NCBI RefSeq assembly: GCF_003390935.1
Contig: NZ_QNQZ01000002.1
Coordinates: 1 to 64,000 of the forward strand
Origin: Lewinella sp. IMCC34191
Lineage (GTDB): Bacteria > Bacteroidota > Bacteroidia > Chitinophagales > Saprospiraceae
Length of the DNA stretch: 64,000 bases
Direction: 5' to 3'
The translations under genes were made by a program, and so were the position numbers. Every line of letters starts with the position of its first letter. Position 1 is the first letter of the stretch. Below the pieces are notes generated by a model that worked only from the letters and a program-made list of their open reading frames with translations, searched no databases and was not told the DNA's origin. This document shows, piece after piece, positions 28,356-37,287 of the stretch.

Positions 28356-29765
28356 TTACCGGGCCACCTTACCCGTACGTAAGTAGACTATCTTCCCCCC
28401 TTTCTCACTCACGTACCGCTGAATGATTCGGGCTGTATCGGGATAGGTGACACTTCGCTTGACGCTGTCCATAGCCATCTCAAGATCGGTGGCCCGCTCC
28501 TTGTCGATGAAGCCGAATCCCTGGTATTTGCCTTCTTCGACGAGGATGACGGAGGCTTCGTCGTGACTACGCCCCTGATCGAACAGGAGAAAATCTTCGT
28601 CGAAGACGTTCCGCAGGTGGAGCCGGGCTTCCTCGGCGCGTTCGTTATAATCCTCCGGTGCTTCTTCACCGGCACAGCCGCCGCGGCACTGTTTGAGGTG
28701 GTAGTGGAAACAGGCGGATTTACTGGGATAGATGTGGGTGAAGGCACTGCAGAGCTCGAGGTGCTTCCGAACGAAGTTCAGGCGGCCCTTGGCCCGGCTG
28801 ATGGATGGGTATTCACTGATGATGTCCAGTTCCTTACGGGCCTGGGCGGTATTCCGTACGACATCGAAGCAACGGAACCCGCGCTCATTGACGTAGCTGT
28901 GGATGGCATGACTGAACCGCTTACCCCGTTGGGCGCGGTTGATACGGGGCTGAAGACGCTTGATCTCCTCGCTTTCCAGCAGGAGGGCAACCAATTCGCT
29001 GCCGGTTAGCTCGTAGGTAATGTCCGCCACCTTTTCCGCGATGCGGCTGCCCTTGGTCGTGTGGTCGTTGAAGTGCTGCGCGATCCGCTTGCGAATATTG
29101 GTACTCTTACCCACGTAAACGACGTCGCCCTTGGCATCATGAAAGTAGTAGACGCCGGTATCTTCCGGGATCTGCATGATTTGCTCCAGCTTGATCTGCT
29201 TGGGCAGGCGGGTTTCCTTGATGCCGTGGTTGATGAGGCGGGTGGCTTCCTGTGCGCAGTCCTCACCGGCCAGGCACCGCTCGAGCAGTTCCGTAGTGGC
29301 CATCGCGTCGGCCAGGGCGCGGTGTCGGGCGTCTACCTGAAAGCCAAAATGCTTGATGAGATTGCCGAGACTGTAACTTTTCAGGCCGGGGAAGCACTTG
29401 CGCGCCAGGCGTACGGTACATAGTTTGCGCCGGGAGAAGGTGTAGCCGAGGCGGCCAAACTCTTCCCGCAGGAAGCCGTAATCGAACTTGGCGTTGTGGG
29501 CGACGAAGATGCGGCCCTCCGTCAGTTCGACGATCTTCTTAGCGACTTCGTAAAATTTGGGCTTCCCGGTCACCATCTCCTGGGTAATGCCCGTTAACTC
29601 TACGATACCGGCGGGGATGTACTGCTCGGGATCCAGCAGGGTCTCATAGGTTTCCGTTACCTTTTCGCCGTCGTAAACGACGATACCGATCTCGGTGATC
29701 CGCGACCGGGAGGCACGCCCTCCGGTGGTTTCGATGTCAACGATCGCGTATTCTCTCTTACTCAT
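28356..29765 (-). CDS. DEDDh exonuclease fused to GIY-YIG / UvrC-like domain
   Basis: 469 aa. Residues 1-165 form a DnaQ-like 3'-5' exonuclease: Exo I YAIVDIETTG (Asp10, Glu12), then FVAHNAKFDYGFLR and the closing DARHRALADA with catalytic His and Asp. From about residue 195 a GIY-YIG nuclease module follows (GVYYFHDAKGDVVYVGKSTN) as in UvrC and Cho, then a UvrC-like linker region. This fusion is a known architecture thought to act in DNA repair. It is divergent from namZ with only 37 bp between starts. Confidence 0.88.
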   Translation of the reverse strand: MSKREYAIVDIETTGGRASRSRITEIGIVVYDGEKVTETYETLLDPEQYIPAGIVELTGITQEMVTGKPKFYEVAKKIVELTEGRIFVAHNAKFDYGFLREEFGRLGYTFSRRKLCTVRLARKCFPGLKSYSLGNLIKHFGFQVDARHRALADAMATTELLERCLAGEDCAQEATRLINHGIKETRLPKQIKLEQIMQIPEDTGVYYFHDAKGDVVYVGKSTNIRKRIAQHFNDHTTKGSRIAEKVADITYELTGSELVALLLESEEIKRLQPRINRAQRGKRFSHAIHSYVNERGFRCFDVVRNTAQARKELDIISEYPSISRAKGRLNFVRKHLELCSAFTHIYPSKSACFHYHLKQCRGGCAGEEAPEDYNERAEEARLHLRNVFDEDFLLFDQGRSHDEASVILVEEGKYQGFGFIDKERATDLEMAMDSVKRSVTYPDTARIIQRYVSEKGGKIVYLRTGKVAR

Positions 29766-29802
29766 AGCTTCCGTCGCCTTCGGCGGTCATTAATGCACTG
29801 GA

Positions 29803-31065
29803 ATGGCCAAGGTATATCTAATTATTTGTTTTGCCTTCCTGCTTACCGCAAATTGTTTTAAATCCAGCGGGGAGGCGGGTACCCGTCAGGAGAGTACGCC
29901 GCCCGCCGATGTGGGTACGGAAACTAAGGCAGATTCCGGTTTTCCGATGGACGTTCTACCTGCGCCCGCCGCCCAAAACCCCGCCGCCTACCTGCCGCTG
30001 CTGCAGGGAAAAAGGCTGGGGTTAGTCGTTAATCAGACATCCACCATCGGGGAAACGCACCTGGTAGATACTCTACTGGCCCTGGGTCAGGAGGTACAGA
30101 TCATCTTCGCGCCCGAACACGGATTCCGCGGGGAGGCGGACGCGGGGGCGAAGATCGCCGACGGGACCGACGCCCGTACCGGCTTGCCCATCAAGTCGCT
30201 TTACGGCAGCAATAAGAAGCCCACCGCCGAGGATCTGGCGAACGTGGATGTGCTGGTCTTCGATATTCAGGACGTCGGCGCGCGGTTTTACACCTATATC
30301 TCTACCCTGCATTACGTAATGGAATCGGCTGCCCGCTACGGCAAGCCCGTGGTCATCCTCGACCGCCCGAACCCTAACGGTCACTACGTGGACGGCCCCA
30401 TTCGCAAACCCGGCTTTGAAAGCTTCGTCGGCCTGGACCCCATACCGGTCGTGCACGGACTCACCGTGGGAGAATACGGGCAAATGGTGAACGGGGAGGG
30501 CTGGCTGGGCGATGGTCTACTGTGCGATCTGACCGTGGTGCCCTGTGCTGATTACGATCACAACAGCATATACGAACTCCCAGTGGCTCCCTCCCCGAAT
30601 CTGCCCAACCAGCGCAGTATCTACCTCTACCCCAGCCTGTGCTTTTTCGAAGGCACGGCGCTGAGCGTGGGACGCGGTACCGACAAGCAGTTCCAGGTCT
30701 ACGGTCACCCCGCTCTGGAAGGTCCCTTCACCTTTACGCCGCGGCCCGGTCCCGGTGCGGCCAACCCCAAGCTGAATGGGGAGACGTGCCAGGGGTACGA
30801 TCTCACCACGGAGCCCGCCGATGCCTATCGACAAGCGCAGCTTGACCTGCAGCCGTTACTGTCCACCTACCACCAGCTGACGGACGGCAACGTCGACTTT
30901 TTCACCCGCGCCGACTTCTTCGATCTCCTCGCCGGCACCGATGAACTGCGGGAAATGATCGTGGCGGGTGATTCGGAGGCGGACATTCGGGCGAGTTGGG
31001 TGGAGGAGCTGGCGGACTACCGGGCAATGCGGGAAGGCTATCTGCTTTACCCGGAAGGTGATTAG
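29803..31065 (+). CDS. namZ: DUF1343 lipoprotein, exo-beta-N-acetylmuramidase NamZ-like
   Basis: 420 aa. Lipoprotein signal with lipobox TANC, then a linker of low complexity to about residue 60. The DUF1343 domain carries GLVVNQTST, IFAPEHGFRG, VFDIQDVGARFYTYISTL, ILDRPNPNG and SIYLYPSLCFFEGTALSVGRG. NamZ removes N-acetylmuramic acid from the non-reducing end of peptidoglycan fragments; here it would act in the periplasm. The symbol is by family similarity. Confidence 0.85.
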   Translation: MAKVYLIICFAFLLTANCFKSSGEAGTRQESTPPADVGTETKADSGFPMDVLPAPAAQNPAAYLPLLQGKRLGLVVNQTSTIGETHLVDTLLALGQEVQIIFAPEHGFRGEADAGAKIADGTDARTGLPIKSLYGSNKKPTAEDLANVDVLVFDIQDVGARFYTYISTLHYVMESAARYGKPVVILDRPNPNGHYVDGPIRKPGFESFVGLDPIPVVHGLTVGEYGQMVNGEGWLGDGLLCDLTVVPCADYDHNSIYELPVAPSPNLPNQRSIYLYPSLCFFEGTALSVGRGTDKQFQVYGHPALEGPFTFTPRPGPGAANPKLNGETCQGYDLTTEPADAYRQAQLDLQPLLSTYHQLTDGNVDFFTRADFFDLLAGTDELREMIVAGDSEADIRASWVEELADYRAMREGYLLYPEGD

Positions 31066-31285
31066 CCAGTGGATAGGGGACTTGGGTAGCCCTATTCGAA
31101 GACCTGCTTAGCGACATTACTCACCTGGAAGTGCTGGCACCCATGTTAACTGCAGGTTAATTTCCGGGAGGTCGCTGGTGCGTTAAGCGGTCGGACGGCT
31201 AACATCCACCCACCAATATTCACATACCACGGCGTACCTTTACCCAAGCGCTGCCGCCACCGTTGCCGGCACGCAATCTCCCCGA
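31066..31285. other. intergenic region with possible promoter for the methyltransferase gene
   Basis: 220 bp, no gene seen. TACCTTTA (31235-31242) is one mismatch from TAnnTTTG and 43 nt before the next start. Confidence 0.3.
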
Positions 31286-32284
31286 ATGACCCGTCAAGCC
31301 ACCCTGGCTACCGTCACCGACGTCCTGCTGGACGACGCCACCCCGCCTACCCTTCTCCACGACATTCTCGAAACGTACCGCGACCTCCTGCTGACGGTGT
31401 CCGGCCTCGACCTCGGCGATGAGGAAAGTCTGCTACCCCACGATACCGGCCACGGCATCGCCATCGGAGCGACCTGGGCCGCACTCTGCCTGGACGATGA
31501 AGTACGGACCCAACGTTTTGTAGCCGGTCTGCACGCTGCAGTGAGCGAACTAATGGCGCGTGGTCGTTCGGAGCCCATCCACGTGCTCTACGCGGGCACG
31601 GGCCCCTTCGCCACCCTGGCACTGCCGGTCATGAGCCGGTTTACACCGGAGCAGGTCCGCTTCACCATGCTGGAGATCAATCCCGTAAGTCTGGCAGCCC
31701 TCAAACGGGTAATTGACGGGCTCGGCTTCGGCGCGTACGTCAGCGAGACCATCGCGGCGGATGCCTCGACCTACCAACTCAGCGATCGGTCGGTGGATAT
31801 TCTGCTTTCGGAAACCATGCAGTACAGCCTGGTGGACGAAATGCAGGTGCCCATTTGCCTCAATTTGCTGCCCCAGTTACCCGCCGGCGCCCTACTCATC
31901 CCGGAACGGATCGAGCTCCGCCTGGGACGGATGGAAGATGCCGAATTTTCGTTTTTGGCGGAGGACCTCGGGCACTTGCTCACCATCGACCGGCAGCGGT
32001 TGATGGCCTATGCACGAACGGAACAGTCCACGGACTTCCCCACCGTACGCCTGCCCATCCCCCAAGCAGGAGGATTGCTGGCCATCCGGACGGCTATTAC
32101 CGTCTATGGAAACCATCGACTGCTCGACTACGAGAGTGGATTAACCAATCCGGACATCATCGGCCGTTTTCCCGATGCACAGGGCGTACCGGAATACATT
32201 GACTTTACCTATCAGGTGGAGCCATACCCCTTGCTGCGGCTCGCCTTTCCCGTCGAAGCCGCCACCCTAAACAGCCCGCAATAA
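31286..32284 (+). CDS. class I SAM-dependent methyltransferase resembling protein arginine methyltransferases
   Basis: 332 aa. Motif I is VLYAGTGPFATLALP (about residues 100-114) and the acidic residue after beta-2 is in FTMLEINPVS. Then comes SETMQYSLVDE, in which two glutamates are nine residues apart, the spacing of the PRMT double-E loop (SEWMGYCLFYE in eukaryotic PRMTs). It is followed by a PRMT-like LLPQLPAGALLIPERIEL and a beta-rich C-terminal half. The THW loop of true PRMTs is not evident. The substrate may therefore be something other than protein arginine. It stands alone, upstream of pncB. Confidence 0.65.
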   Translation: MTRQATLATVTDVLLDDATPPTLLHDILETYRDLLLTVSGLDLGDEESLLPHDTGHGIAIGATWAALCLDDEVRTQRFVAGLHAAVSELMARGRSEPIHVLYAGTGPFATLALPVMSRFTPEQVRFTMLEINPVSLAALKRVIDGLGFGAYVSETIAADASTYQLSDRSVDILLSETMQYSLVDEMQVPICLNLLPQLPAGALLIPERIELRLGRMEDAEFSFLAEDLGHLLTIDRQRLMAYARTEQSTDFPTVRLPIPQAGGLLAIRTAITVYGNHRLLDYESGLTNPDIIGRFPDAQGVPEYIDFTYQVEPYPLLRLAFPVEAATLNSPQ

Positions 32285-32479
32285 GCAGGCAATCAACGGA
32301 TAGTATATGGTATACAGCGGGTCTTAACGGAGCGGACACGAGAATGGCCTCTACGTCAGGAGAAATTGCAGCACAAGCTGACTCTCCAAATCCATAGCGT
32401 TTCTCCCGAAAGTTGAACGTACGGTGATCCTCGCTATTCACGATTGGCGGGGAACGCGAACTTATGCGAGGCTAACCAC
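32285..32479. other. intergenic region upstream of pncB
   Basis: 195 bp without a recognised gene or RNA before the palindrome at 32480. No full promoter consensus found. Confidence 0.3.
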
Positions 32480-32502
32480 CTTAGTTTAATAGCTAAACTA
32501 AG
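32480..32502. promoter_or_regulatory. perfect palindrome before pncB, candidate NrtR operator
   Basis: CTTAGTTTA (32480-32488), a 5-nt centre ATAGC, and TAAACTAAG (32494-32502). The arms are perfectly complementary and end 2 nt before the pncB ATG. NrtR regulators bind 21-23 bp palindromes upstream of NAD genes, and a gene for NrtR lies directly downstream of pncB. As RNA it could also form a hairpin masking the start. Confidence 0.6.
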
Positions 32503-32504
32503 CA

Positions 32505-33938
32505 ATGGCGTATTCCCACCTTTCCGACATCTACCGCCCGGGCTTCGGTCTGCTTACCGACCTGTACGAGCTCACTATGGCCGCCGGCTACTACAACGAG
32601 CGCATCCACGAGCGGCGGGCCGTCTTCCACCTATTTTACCGCACGCCCCCCTTCGACGGCCACTTCGCGCTGGCAGCGGGCTTGCCCCTGGCGATCGACC
32701 TGATCGAGAATTACCGGTTCAGCGTCGATGACGTCCAGTACCTGGGCCGGCTGAAGAGCGGCGACGGATCGGCCCTCTTCCGGGAGCCCTTTTTGAACTA
32801 CCTGCAACGCATGCGCTGGACCGGCGATCTGGATGCCATTCCGGAAGGCGAGATCGTACTCCCCCACGAACCCATCCTGCGCATCGAAGGACCGCTCATC
32901 CAGGTGCAACTGTTGGAGACGGCCCTGCTCACCGTGATGAACTTCTCCACGCTCATCGCCACAAAGGCCGCCCGGATCAAGGCCGCGGCGGGCGACGATC
33001 CGGTTCTGGAGTTCGGTCTGCGCCGCGCGCAGGGCATCGATGGCGGACTGACCGCCTCCCGCTCCGCCTACCTGGGTGGTTGCGATGCCACCAGCAATGT
33101 CTGGGCCGGCCGCTACTACGGTATCCCGGTCAAGGGGACGCACGCCCATAGCTGGGTAATGGTCTTCCCCGACGAACTAACGGCCTTCGAAGCCTACGCC
33201 GATGCCCTGCCGGCGAACTGCATCTTCCTCGTCGACACCTACGATACCGTGGAGGGCACCCGCAATGCCATCCGCGTGGGTCAGCAATTGCGGGAGCGGG
33301 GCCACGAGATGAATGGCATCCGGCTGGACAGCGGAGACCTCGGTGCCTTGTCAATCGAAGCCCGGCAACTTCTCGACGAAGCTGGATTCCCTGACGCCGA
33401 CATCGTCGCCAGCGATAGCCTCGATGAGTACGCGATAACAAAGCTGAAAGCGGAAGGCGCCCGCATCAACGTCTGGGGCATCGGCACCCGCCTGGCCACG
33501 GGCCACGACCAGGCTGCCCTCGGGGGCGTCTATAAGTTATCCGCCATTCAGGACGCCGAAGGCCACTGGGAAACCAAGGTCAAGGCCTCGGAAACCGCGG
33601 AAAAATCCAGCAACCCCGGTATACTCGGCGTGCGCCGTTTCACGGAGAACGGCCGGCCCACCGGCAGCCAACTCTTCAACGAGCTCGACGGAGAGCCGAG
33701 TAACGAAGTCATGCAACACGGCCAACGCCACGTCCTGAGCGGAACCCCCGAGAACATTCTTCGGCCCGTCTTCCGGGATGGCAAAAAGGTCTGCGAGGTC
33801 CCCGATCTATCAAGCTCCCGCGCTACCGCGCAAAAAAACTGGCAGCACTGGTCGACCCTGGACTGGAGCCAGTACCACTACGGCATCAGCCCAAACCTCC
33901 AAGCCGAAAAGCGTACCCTGCTAAATCAAAAATCGTAA
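32505..33938 (+). CDS. pncB: nicotinate phosphoribosyltransferase
   Basis: 477 aa. It makes nicotinate mononucleotide from nicotinate and PRPP in NAD salvage. Landmarks: LTDLYELTMAAGYY near the N-terminus, EFGLRRAQGIDGG (about residues 168-180), VKGTHAHSWVM, FLVDTYDT, GIRLDSGDLG and INVWGIGTRLATG. Length is that of the longer bacterial subfamily. Followed at 40 bp by nrtR, which probably shares the transcript. The stop codon lies inside a heptamer tandem repeat. Confidence 0.95.
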   Translation: MAYSHLSDIYRPGFGLLTDLYELTMAAGYYNERIHERRAVFHLFYRTPPFDGHFALAAGLPLAIDLIENYRFSVDDVQYLGRLKSGDGSALFREPFLNYLQRMRWTGDLDAIPEGEIVLPHEPILRIEGPLIQVQLLETALLTVMNFSTLIATKAARIKAAAGDDPVLEFGLRRAQGIDGGLTASRSAYLGGCDATSNVWAGRYYGIPVKGTHAHSWVMVFPDELTAFEAYADALPANCIFLVDTYDTVEGTRNAIRVGQQLRERGHEMNGIRLDSGDLGALSIEARQLLDEAGFPDADIVASDSLDEYAITKLKAEGARINVWGIGTRLATGHDQAALGGVYKLSAIQDAEGHWETKVKASETAEKSSNPGILGVRRFTENGRPTGSQLFNELDGEPSNEVMQHGQRHVLSGTPENILRPVFRDGKKVCEVPDLSSSRATAQKNWQHWSTLDWSQYHYGISPNLQAEKRTLLNQKS

Positions 33939-33963
33939 ATCGTAAATCGTAAATCGTAAATCC
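33930..33963 (+). repeat. heptamer tandem repeat spanning the pncB stop
   Basis: Four copies of AAATCGT from 33930 to 33957, plus a partial fifth. The pncB TAA (33936-33938) is formed across the first two units, so gain or loss of units should not change the protein. It is the sort of repeat that varies by slippage. Confidence 0.85.
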
Positions 33964-33978
33964 TCACCCTCCGCTCCC

Positions 33979-34692
33979 ATGCCAACCTACAAATACCCCC
34001 GCCCTTCCGTAACCGTGGACGTTGTGGTCTTCGGCTACGACGGTGGCGAGACCCTGAAGTTGCTCCTCATTCAGCGCGGCGGCGAACCCTTTAAGGGGCA
34101 ATGGGCATTGCCCGGCGGCTTCGTGGACATGGACGAGGACCTGGAAACGAGTGCCCTGCGTGAGCTCGAGGAAGAAACCGGCGTGAAGGGGCTGTACGTC
34201 GAGCAACTGTACACCTTCGGTCAGCCCGGGCGGGATCCTCGGGGCCGGGTGATCAGCGTGGCTCATTACGCACTGGTCAATCTGGGTGATCACCCCGCCA
34301 CCCCTTCCTCGGATGCCGCGAAGGCGGAATGGTTCGCATTGGACGATCTGCCGGAACTCGCCTTTGACCATGCTAAAGTGATCGATATCGCCACCTCCCG
34401 TCTGCGGGCCAAAGTACGCTACCAACCCATCGGCTTCGAATTGCTGCCGGAAGAGTTTACCCTCGGCGAGCTGCAAAAGCTGTATGAGACCATCCTCGGC
34501 GTGCCGGAATTCAACAAGCGCAACTTCCGGACCCGCATCCTTAAAACCGGCATCCTCGAGGAGGTGGGCAAACAGGAAAACGTAGCCCACCGTCCGGCGC
34601 TCCTCTACCGCTTTAACGAGGAACGCTACCAGAAGCTGGTCGACGAGCGCGACTCCGCCGTTCTGCGGCGGGCGCTGGACTTTGAGCTCTGA
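33979..34692 (+). CDS. nrtR: NrtR-type Nudix transcriptional regulator of NAD metabolism
   Basis: 237 aa. The N-terminal Nudix domain (about 10-140) has a complete Nudix box beginning [10 protein letters not shown] and ending RELEEETGV, so hydrolysis of an ADP-ribose compound may be retained. The C-terminus (about 155-237) is the winged-helix domain typical of NrtR ([15 protein letters not shown], then [14 protein letters not shown]). NrtR senses ADP-ribose and represses NAD biosynthesis or salvage genes. Its position after pncB and the palindrome at 32480-32502 support that role here. Confidence 0.88.
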   Translation: MPTYKYPRPSVTVDVVVFGYDGGETLKLLLIQRGGEPFKGQWALPGGFVDMDEDLETSALRELEEETGVKGLYVEQLYTFGQPGRDPRGRVISVAHYALVNLGDHPATPSSDAAKAEWFALDDLPELAFDHAKVIDIATSRLRAKVRYQPIGFELLPEEFTLGELQKLYETILGVPEFNKRNFRTRILKTGILEEVGKQENVAHRPALLYRFNEERYQKLVDERDSAVLRRALDFEL

Positions 34693-34754
34693 GCCGACGA
34701 ACTTTTGGACGCGGTACAGGTAAAGGGTTACACGAGACCAACCCCACCCCGACC

Positions 34755-36023
34755 ATGTTATCCAAAAGAGGAAGCCAGAAAGCGAACGAACCGCTACGCC
34801 CCGATTTCGAACTGTTCGAGCGCGCACAGGAACACCCCTATTCCCCCGAATCAACCGACGGCGCCATTACCCTCTGCATCGCGGAAAACCTACTCCAGTG
34901 GCCGAAGCTGCGGGAGAAGCTCCAGTCCATCGCGGCTGAGAAGGACTGGCCGGAGTGGATCGCGGCCTACACCCAACTGTCCGGGGCACCCGAGTTCCGG
35001 GAAGCCGTAGCCAAATTCGCCGGCCGCTTTATCGCGGAGCGGGAACTCTCCCCCGACTGCTTCTGCGCCAGCGCGGGCGCTACGGCCGTGGTCGAGGTCA
35101 CCGCTATGTCGCTCGGCAATCCAGACGATTACGTGGTGTTCCCCGCGCCGGCCTACCAGGCCTACGCACCGGACATTCAGAATAAGGCCGGACTGCGTCG
35201 CTACGACATCCGGCACTATGCGGATAATTTCAGCCCCACCTACCATCCGCTGTCCGTTAACGAGCTTGACGAAGCTTACGAAGACCTGGGTGACAAATTC
35301 CGCATGCTCGTCCTAACGCAACCCGACAATCCCACGGGGGCCATCTACTCCGACGAGCAGCTACGGTCGATGGCGGAATGGTGCACGGAAAAGAAGATCC
35401 ACCTCATCGTGAATGAAATCTACGCGCTTAGCCAGTTTGAGCGGGGCGTGGAAGGGATTCCCAATGAGTCGGATTACACTTCCTTTCTACCTATCCTGGA
35501 GGATATGGACAGCCCCTACCTCCACTGGTGGTATTCCTTCTCCAAGGACTTCGGGATATCCGGATTCCGGGTGGGATTGATGTACTCCCGCAACCAAGAC
35601 CTGCGGGCCGCCTATACCAACTATAATGCTCCCCATCAGGTCAGCAACCTCACCCAGTGGCTACTCGCGGAACTGCTGAGCGACGAGGATTGGATAGCTA
35701 CCTACCAGCGCGATAATAAACGGCTGCTGACGGAAGCCTACCGGACCGTCACCAAGTCGCTCGATGAGATCGGCATCCCCTACACACCGGCCCGGGGCAG
35801 TCTTTTCGTCTGGGCGGATTTCTCCGGGCGGCTGTCCGAAGCTAATTCGGAAGCGGCCGAAACCTTCTGGCGCGAGCTGTTCGAGCAAACCGGCGTCCTG
35901 CTCACCGCCCCCGGTGGCCTGGGACAGCCGGACGCGGGATGGTTACGCATCGTATACAGCGGGGTCAGCCCGGCGGCGCTGCGGGAAGCAATGGATCGGT
36001 TGAAAAACTTTCTGGCGGACTAA
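34755..36023 (+). CDS. PLP-dependent aminotransferase, class I/II (ACC-synthase-like)
   Basis: 422 aa. The fold-type I landmarks are SAGATAVVE, YVVFPAPAYQAY, QPDNPTGAIYSDE and the PLP lysine in YSFSKDFGISGFRVG (about residues 262-276). The SFSKDFGxxGFRVG form resembles 1-aminocyclopropane-1-carboxylate synthase-like aminotransferases. The true substrate is open. Tail-to-tail with the cystathionine gamma-synthase-like gene, overlapping by 4 bp. Confidence 0.87.
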   Translation: MLSKRGSQKANEPLRPDFELFERAQEHPYSPESTDGAITLCIAENLLQWPKLREKLQSIAAEKDWPEWIAAYTQLSGAPEFREAVAKFAGRFIAERELSPDCFCASAGATAVVEVTAMSLGNPDDYVVFPAPAYQAYAPDIQNKAGLRRYDIRHYADNFSPTYHPLSVNELDEAYEDLGDKFRMLVLTQPDNPTGAIYSDEQLRSMAEWCTEKKIHLIVNEIYALSQFERGVEGIPNESDYTSFLPILEDMDSPYLHWWYSFSKDFGISGFRVGLMYSRNQDLRAAYTNYNAPHQVSNLTQWLLAELLSDEDWIATYQRDNKRLLTEAYRTVTKSLDEIGIPYTPARGSLFVWADFSGRLSEANSEAAETFWRELFEQTGVLLTAPGGLGQPDAGWLRIVYSGVSPAALREAMDRLKNFLAD

Positions 36024-37198
36024 CTAGCGACGGCTACCGCCTTGGCGAGGGCGGTCTCCAGGTCCTTCACCAGGTCTTCGCCATCCTCTACCCCTACGCT
36101 GAGGCGGATGAGGCTGTCGGTCAGGCCGACGCTCAAGCGCTGCTCCCGCGGGATGCTGGCGTGCGTCATCGAAGCCGGGTGGCCGATGAGGCTCTCCACC
36201 CCGCCCAGGCTTTCGGCCAGGGTGAAGTAGTGGGTGTTCTGCATGACCTGGGTAGCGGCTTCCAGCGTATCCTCTTTCAGGTCGAAGCTCACCATGGCTC
36301 CGAAGTCACGCATCTGGCTGGCCGCGATGTCGTGGCGGGGGTGGTCTGCCAGGCCGGGGTAGTATACATTGGCGACCAGGTCATTCTTGCTCAAGACGTC
36401 GACGATGCGGCGGGCATTCTCGCAGGCGCGCTGGACGCGCAGGTGCAGGGTCTTGATGCCGCGAAGCACGAGGAAGCAATCCTGCGGGCCGGGGACGGCG
36501 CCGACGGCGTTTTGCAGGTAGTACAGCTTATCGGCCATCTCCTTGTCGCGGGTGATCACGGCCCCCATGACCACGTCACTGTGGCCGCCCAGATACTTGG
36601 TTGCGCTGTGGAGTACCAGGTCGGCACCCAACTCCAGCGGTTGCTGCAGGTAGGGGCTGGCGAAGGTATTGTCCACGCAGGTCATGATGCCGCGCGATTT
36701 GGCCAGGTCGGTGAGTGCTTGGATGTCCACGATGTTCAGCATCGGGTTCGTGGGGGTTTCGATCCAGAGCAGTTTCGTTTCCTCTATGATCATGCCGCCC
36801 AGCTTATCGGTGTCGCGCATATCCACGAAGCGGCTCTTGATGCCGAAGTTGCCCATCACGGCGGTCAGCAGGCGGTAGCTTCCGCCGTAAAGGTCGTCGC
36901 TGGCCAGCACCTCGTCGCCGGGCCGGAGGGTCCGCAGGATGGTATCCATGGCGGCCAGCCCGCTGCTGAAGCAGATACCGTACTTCCCGCGTTCGAGCGC
37001 GGCCAGGTTATTCTGCAGCGCGGTGCGGGTGGGGTTGCCGGTACGGGCGTATTCGTAGCCTTTATGCTCTCCCGGGGCCGACTGCGCGTAGGTAGATGTC
37101 TGGTAGATCGGGGTCATCACCGAACCGGTCTGGGGGTCGGGTTCCAATCCTCCATGAATACACTGGGTGGCGAAGTTGGCGTCGGGGGTGGCTTTCAT
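36020..37198 (-). CDS. cystathionine gamma-synthase / trans-sulfuration PLP enzyme
   Basis: 392 aa from ATG 37198 (MKATPDANFATQCIHGG). Cys/Met metabolism family: PIYQTSTYAQ, YEYARTGNPTR, FSSGLAAMDT, and the PLP lysine in HSATKYLGGHSDVVMG (about residues 196-211). The conserved ESLIGHPASMTHASIP follows near residue 330. It acts in methionine or cysteine synthesis; family members with gamma-synthase, gamma-lyase and beta-lyase activity are too similar to separate by eye. The open frame extends upstream to 37441 but with non-conserved sequence. Confidence 0.9.
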   Translation of the reverse strand: MKATPDANFATQCIHGGLEPDPQTGSVMTPIYQTSTYAQSAPGEHKGYEYARTGNPTRTALQNNLAALERGKYGICFSSGLAAMDTILRTLRPGDEVLASDDLYGGSYRLLTAVMGNFGIKSRFVDMRDTDKLGGMIIEETKLLWIETPTNPMLNIVDIQALTDLAKSRGIMTCVDNTFASPYLQQPLELGADLVLHSATKYLGGHSDVVMGAVITRDKEMADKLYYLQNAVGAVPGPQDCFLVLRGIKTLHLRVQRACENARRIVDVLSKNDLVANVYYPGLADHPRHDIAASQMRDFGAMVSFDLKEDTLEAATQVMQNTHYFTLAESLGGVESLIGHPASMTHASIPREQRLSVGLTDSLIRLSVGVEDGEDLVKDLETALAKAVAVAS

Positions 37199-37243
37199 AT
37201 TCCTGATTTGGGGGTAGAAACAGATCGATCGGAGGAAGGTTGG

Positions 37244-37260
37244 GGCGGCGGAGCGCAGGT
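37244..37260 (+). repeat. dispersed GGCGGCGGAGCGCAGGT motif, copy 3
   Basis: Exact 17-mer in the 89-bp gap between the divergent trans-sulfuration and PQQ dehydrogenase genes, immediately followed by an in-frame ATG (37261) of the dehydrogenase frame. Confidence 0.7.
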
Positions 37261-37287
37261 ATGGAGCCAATTCCCGACCTTGATGCG

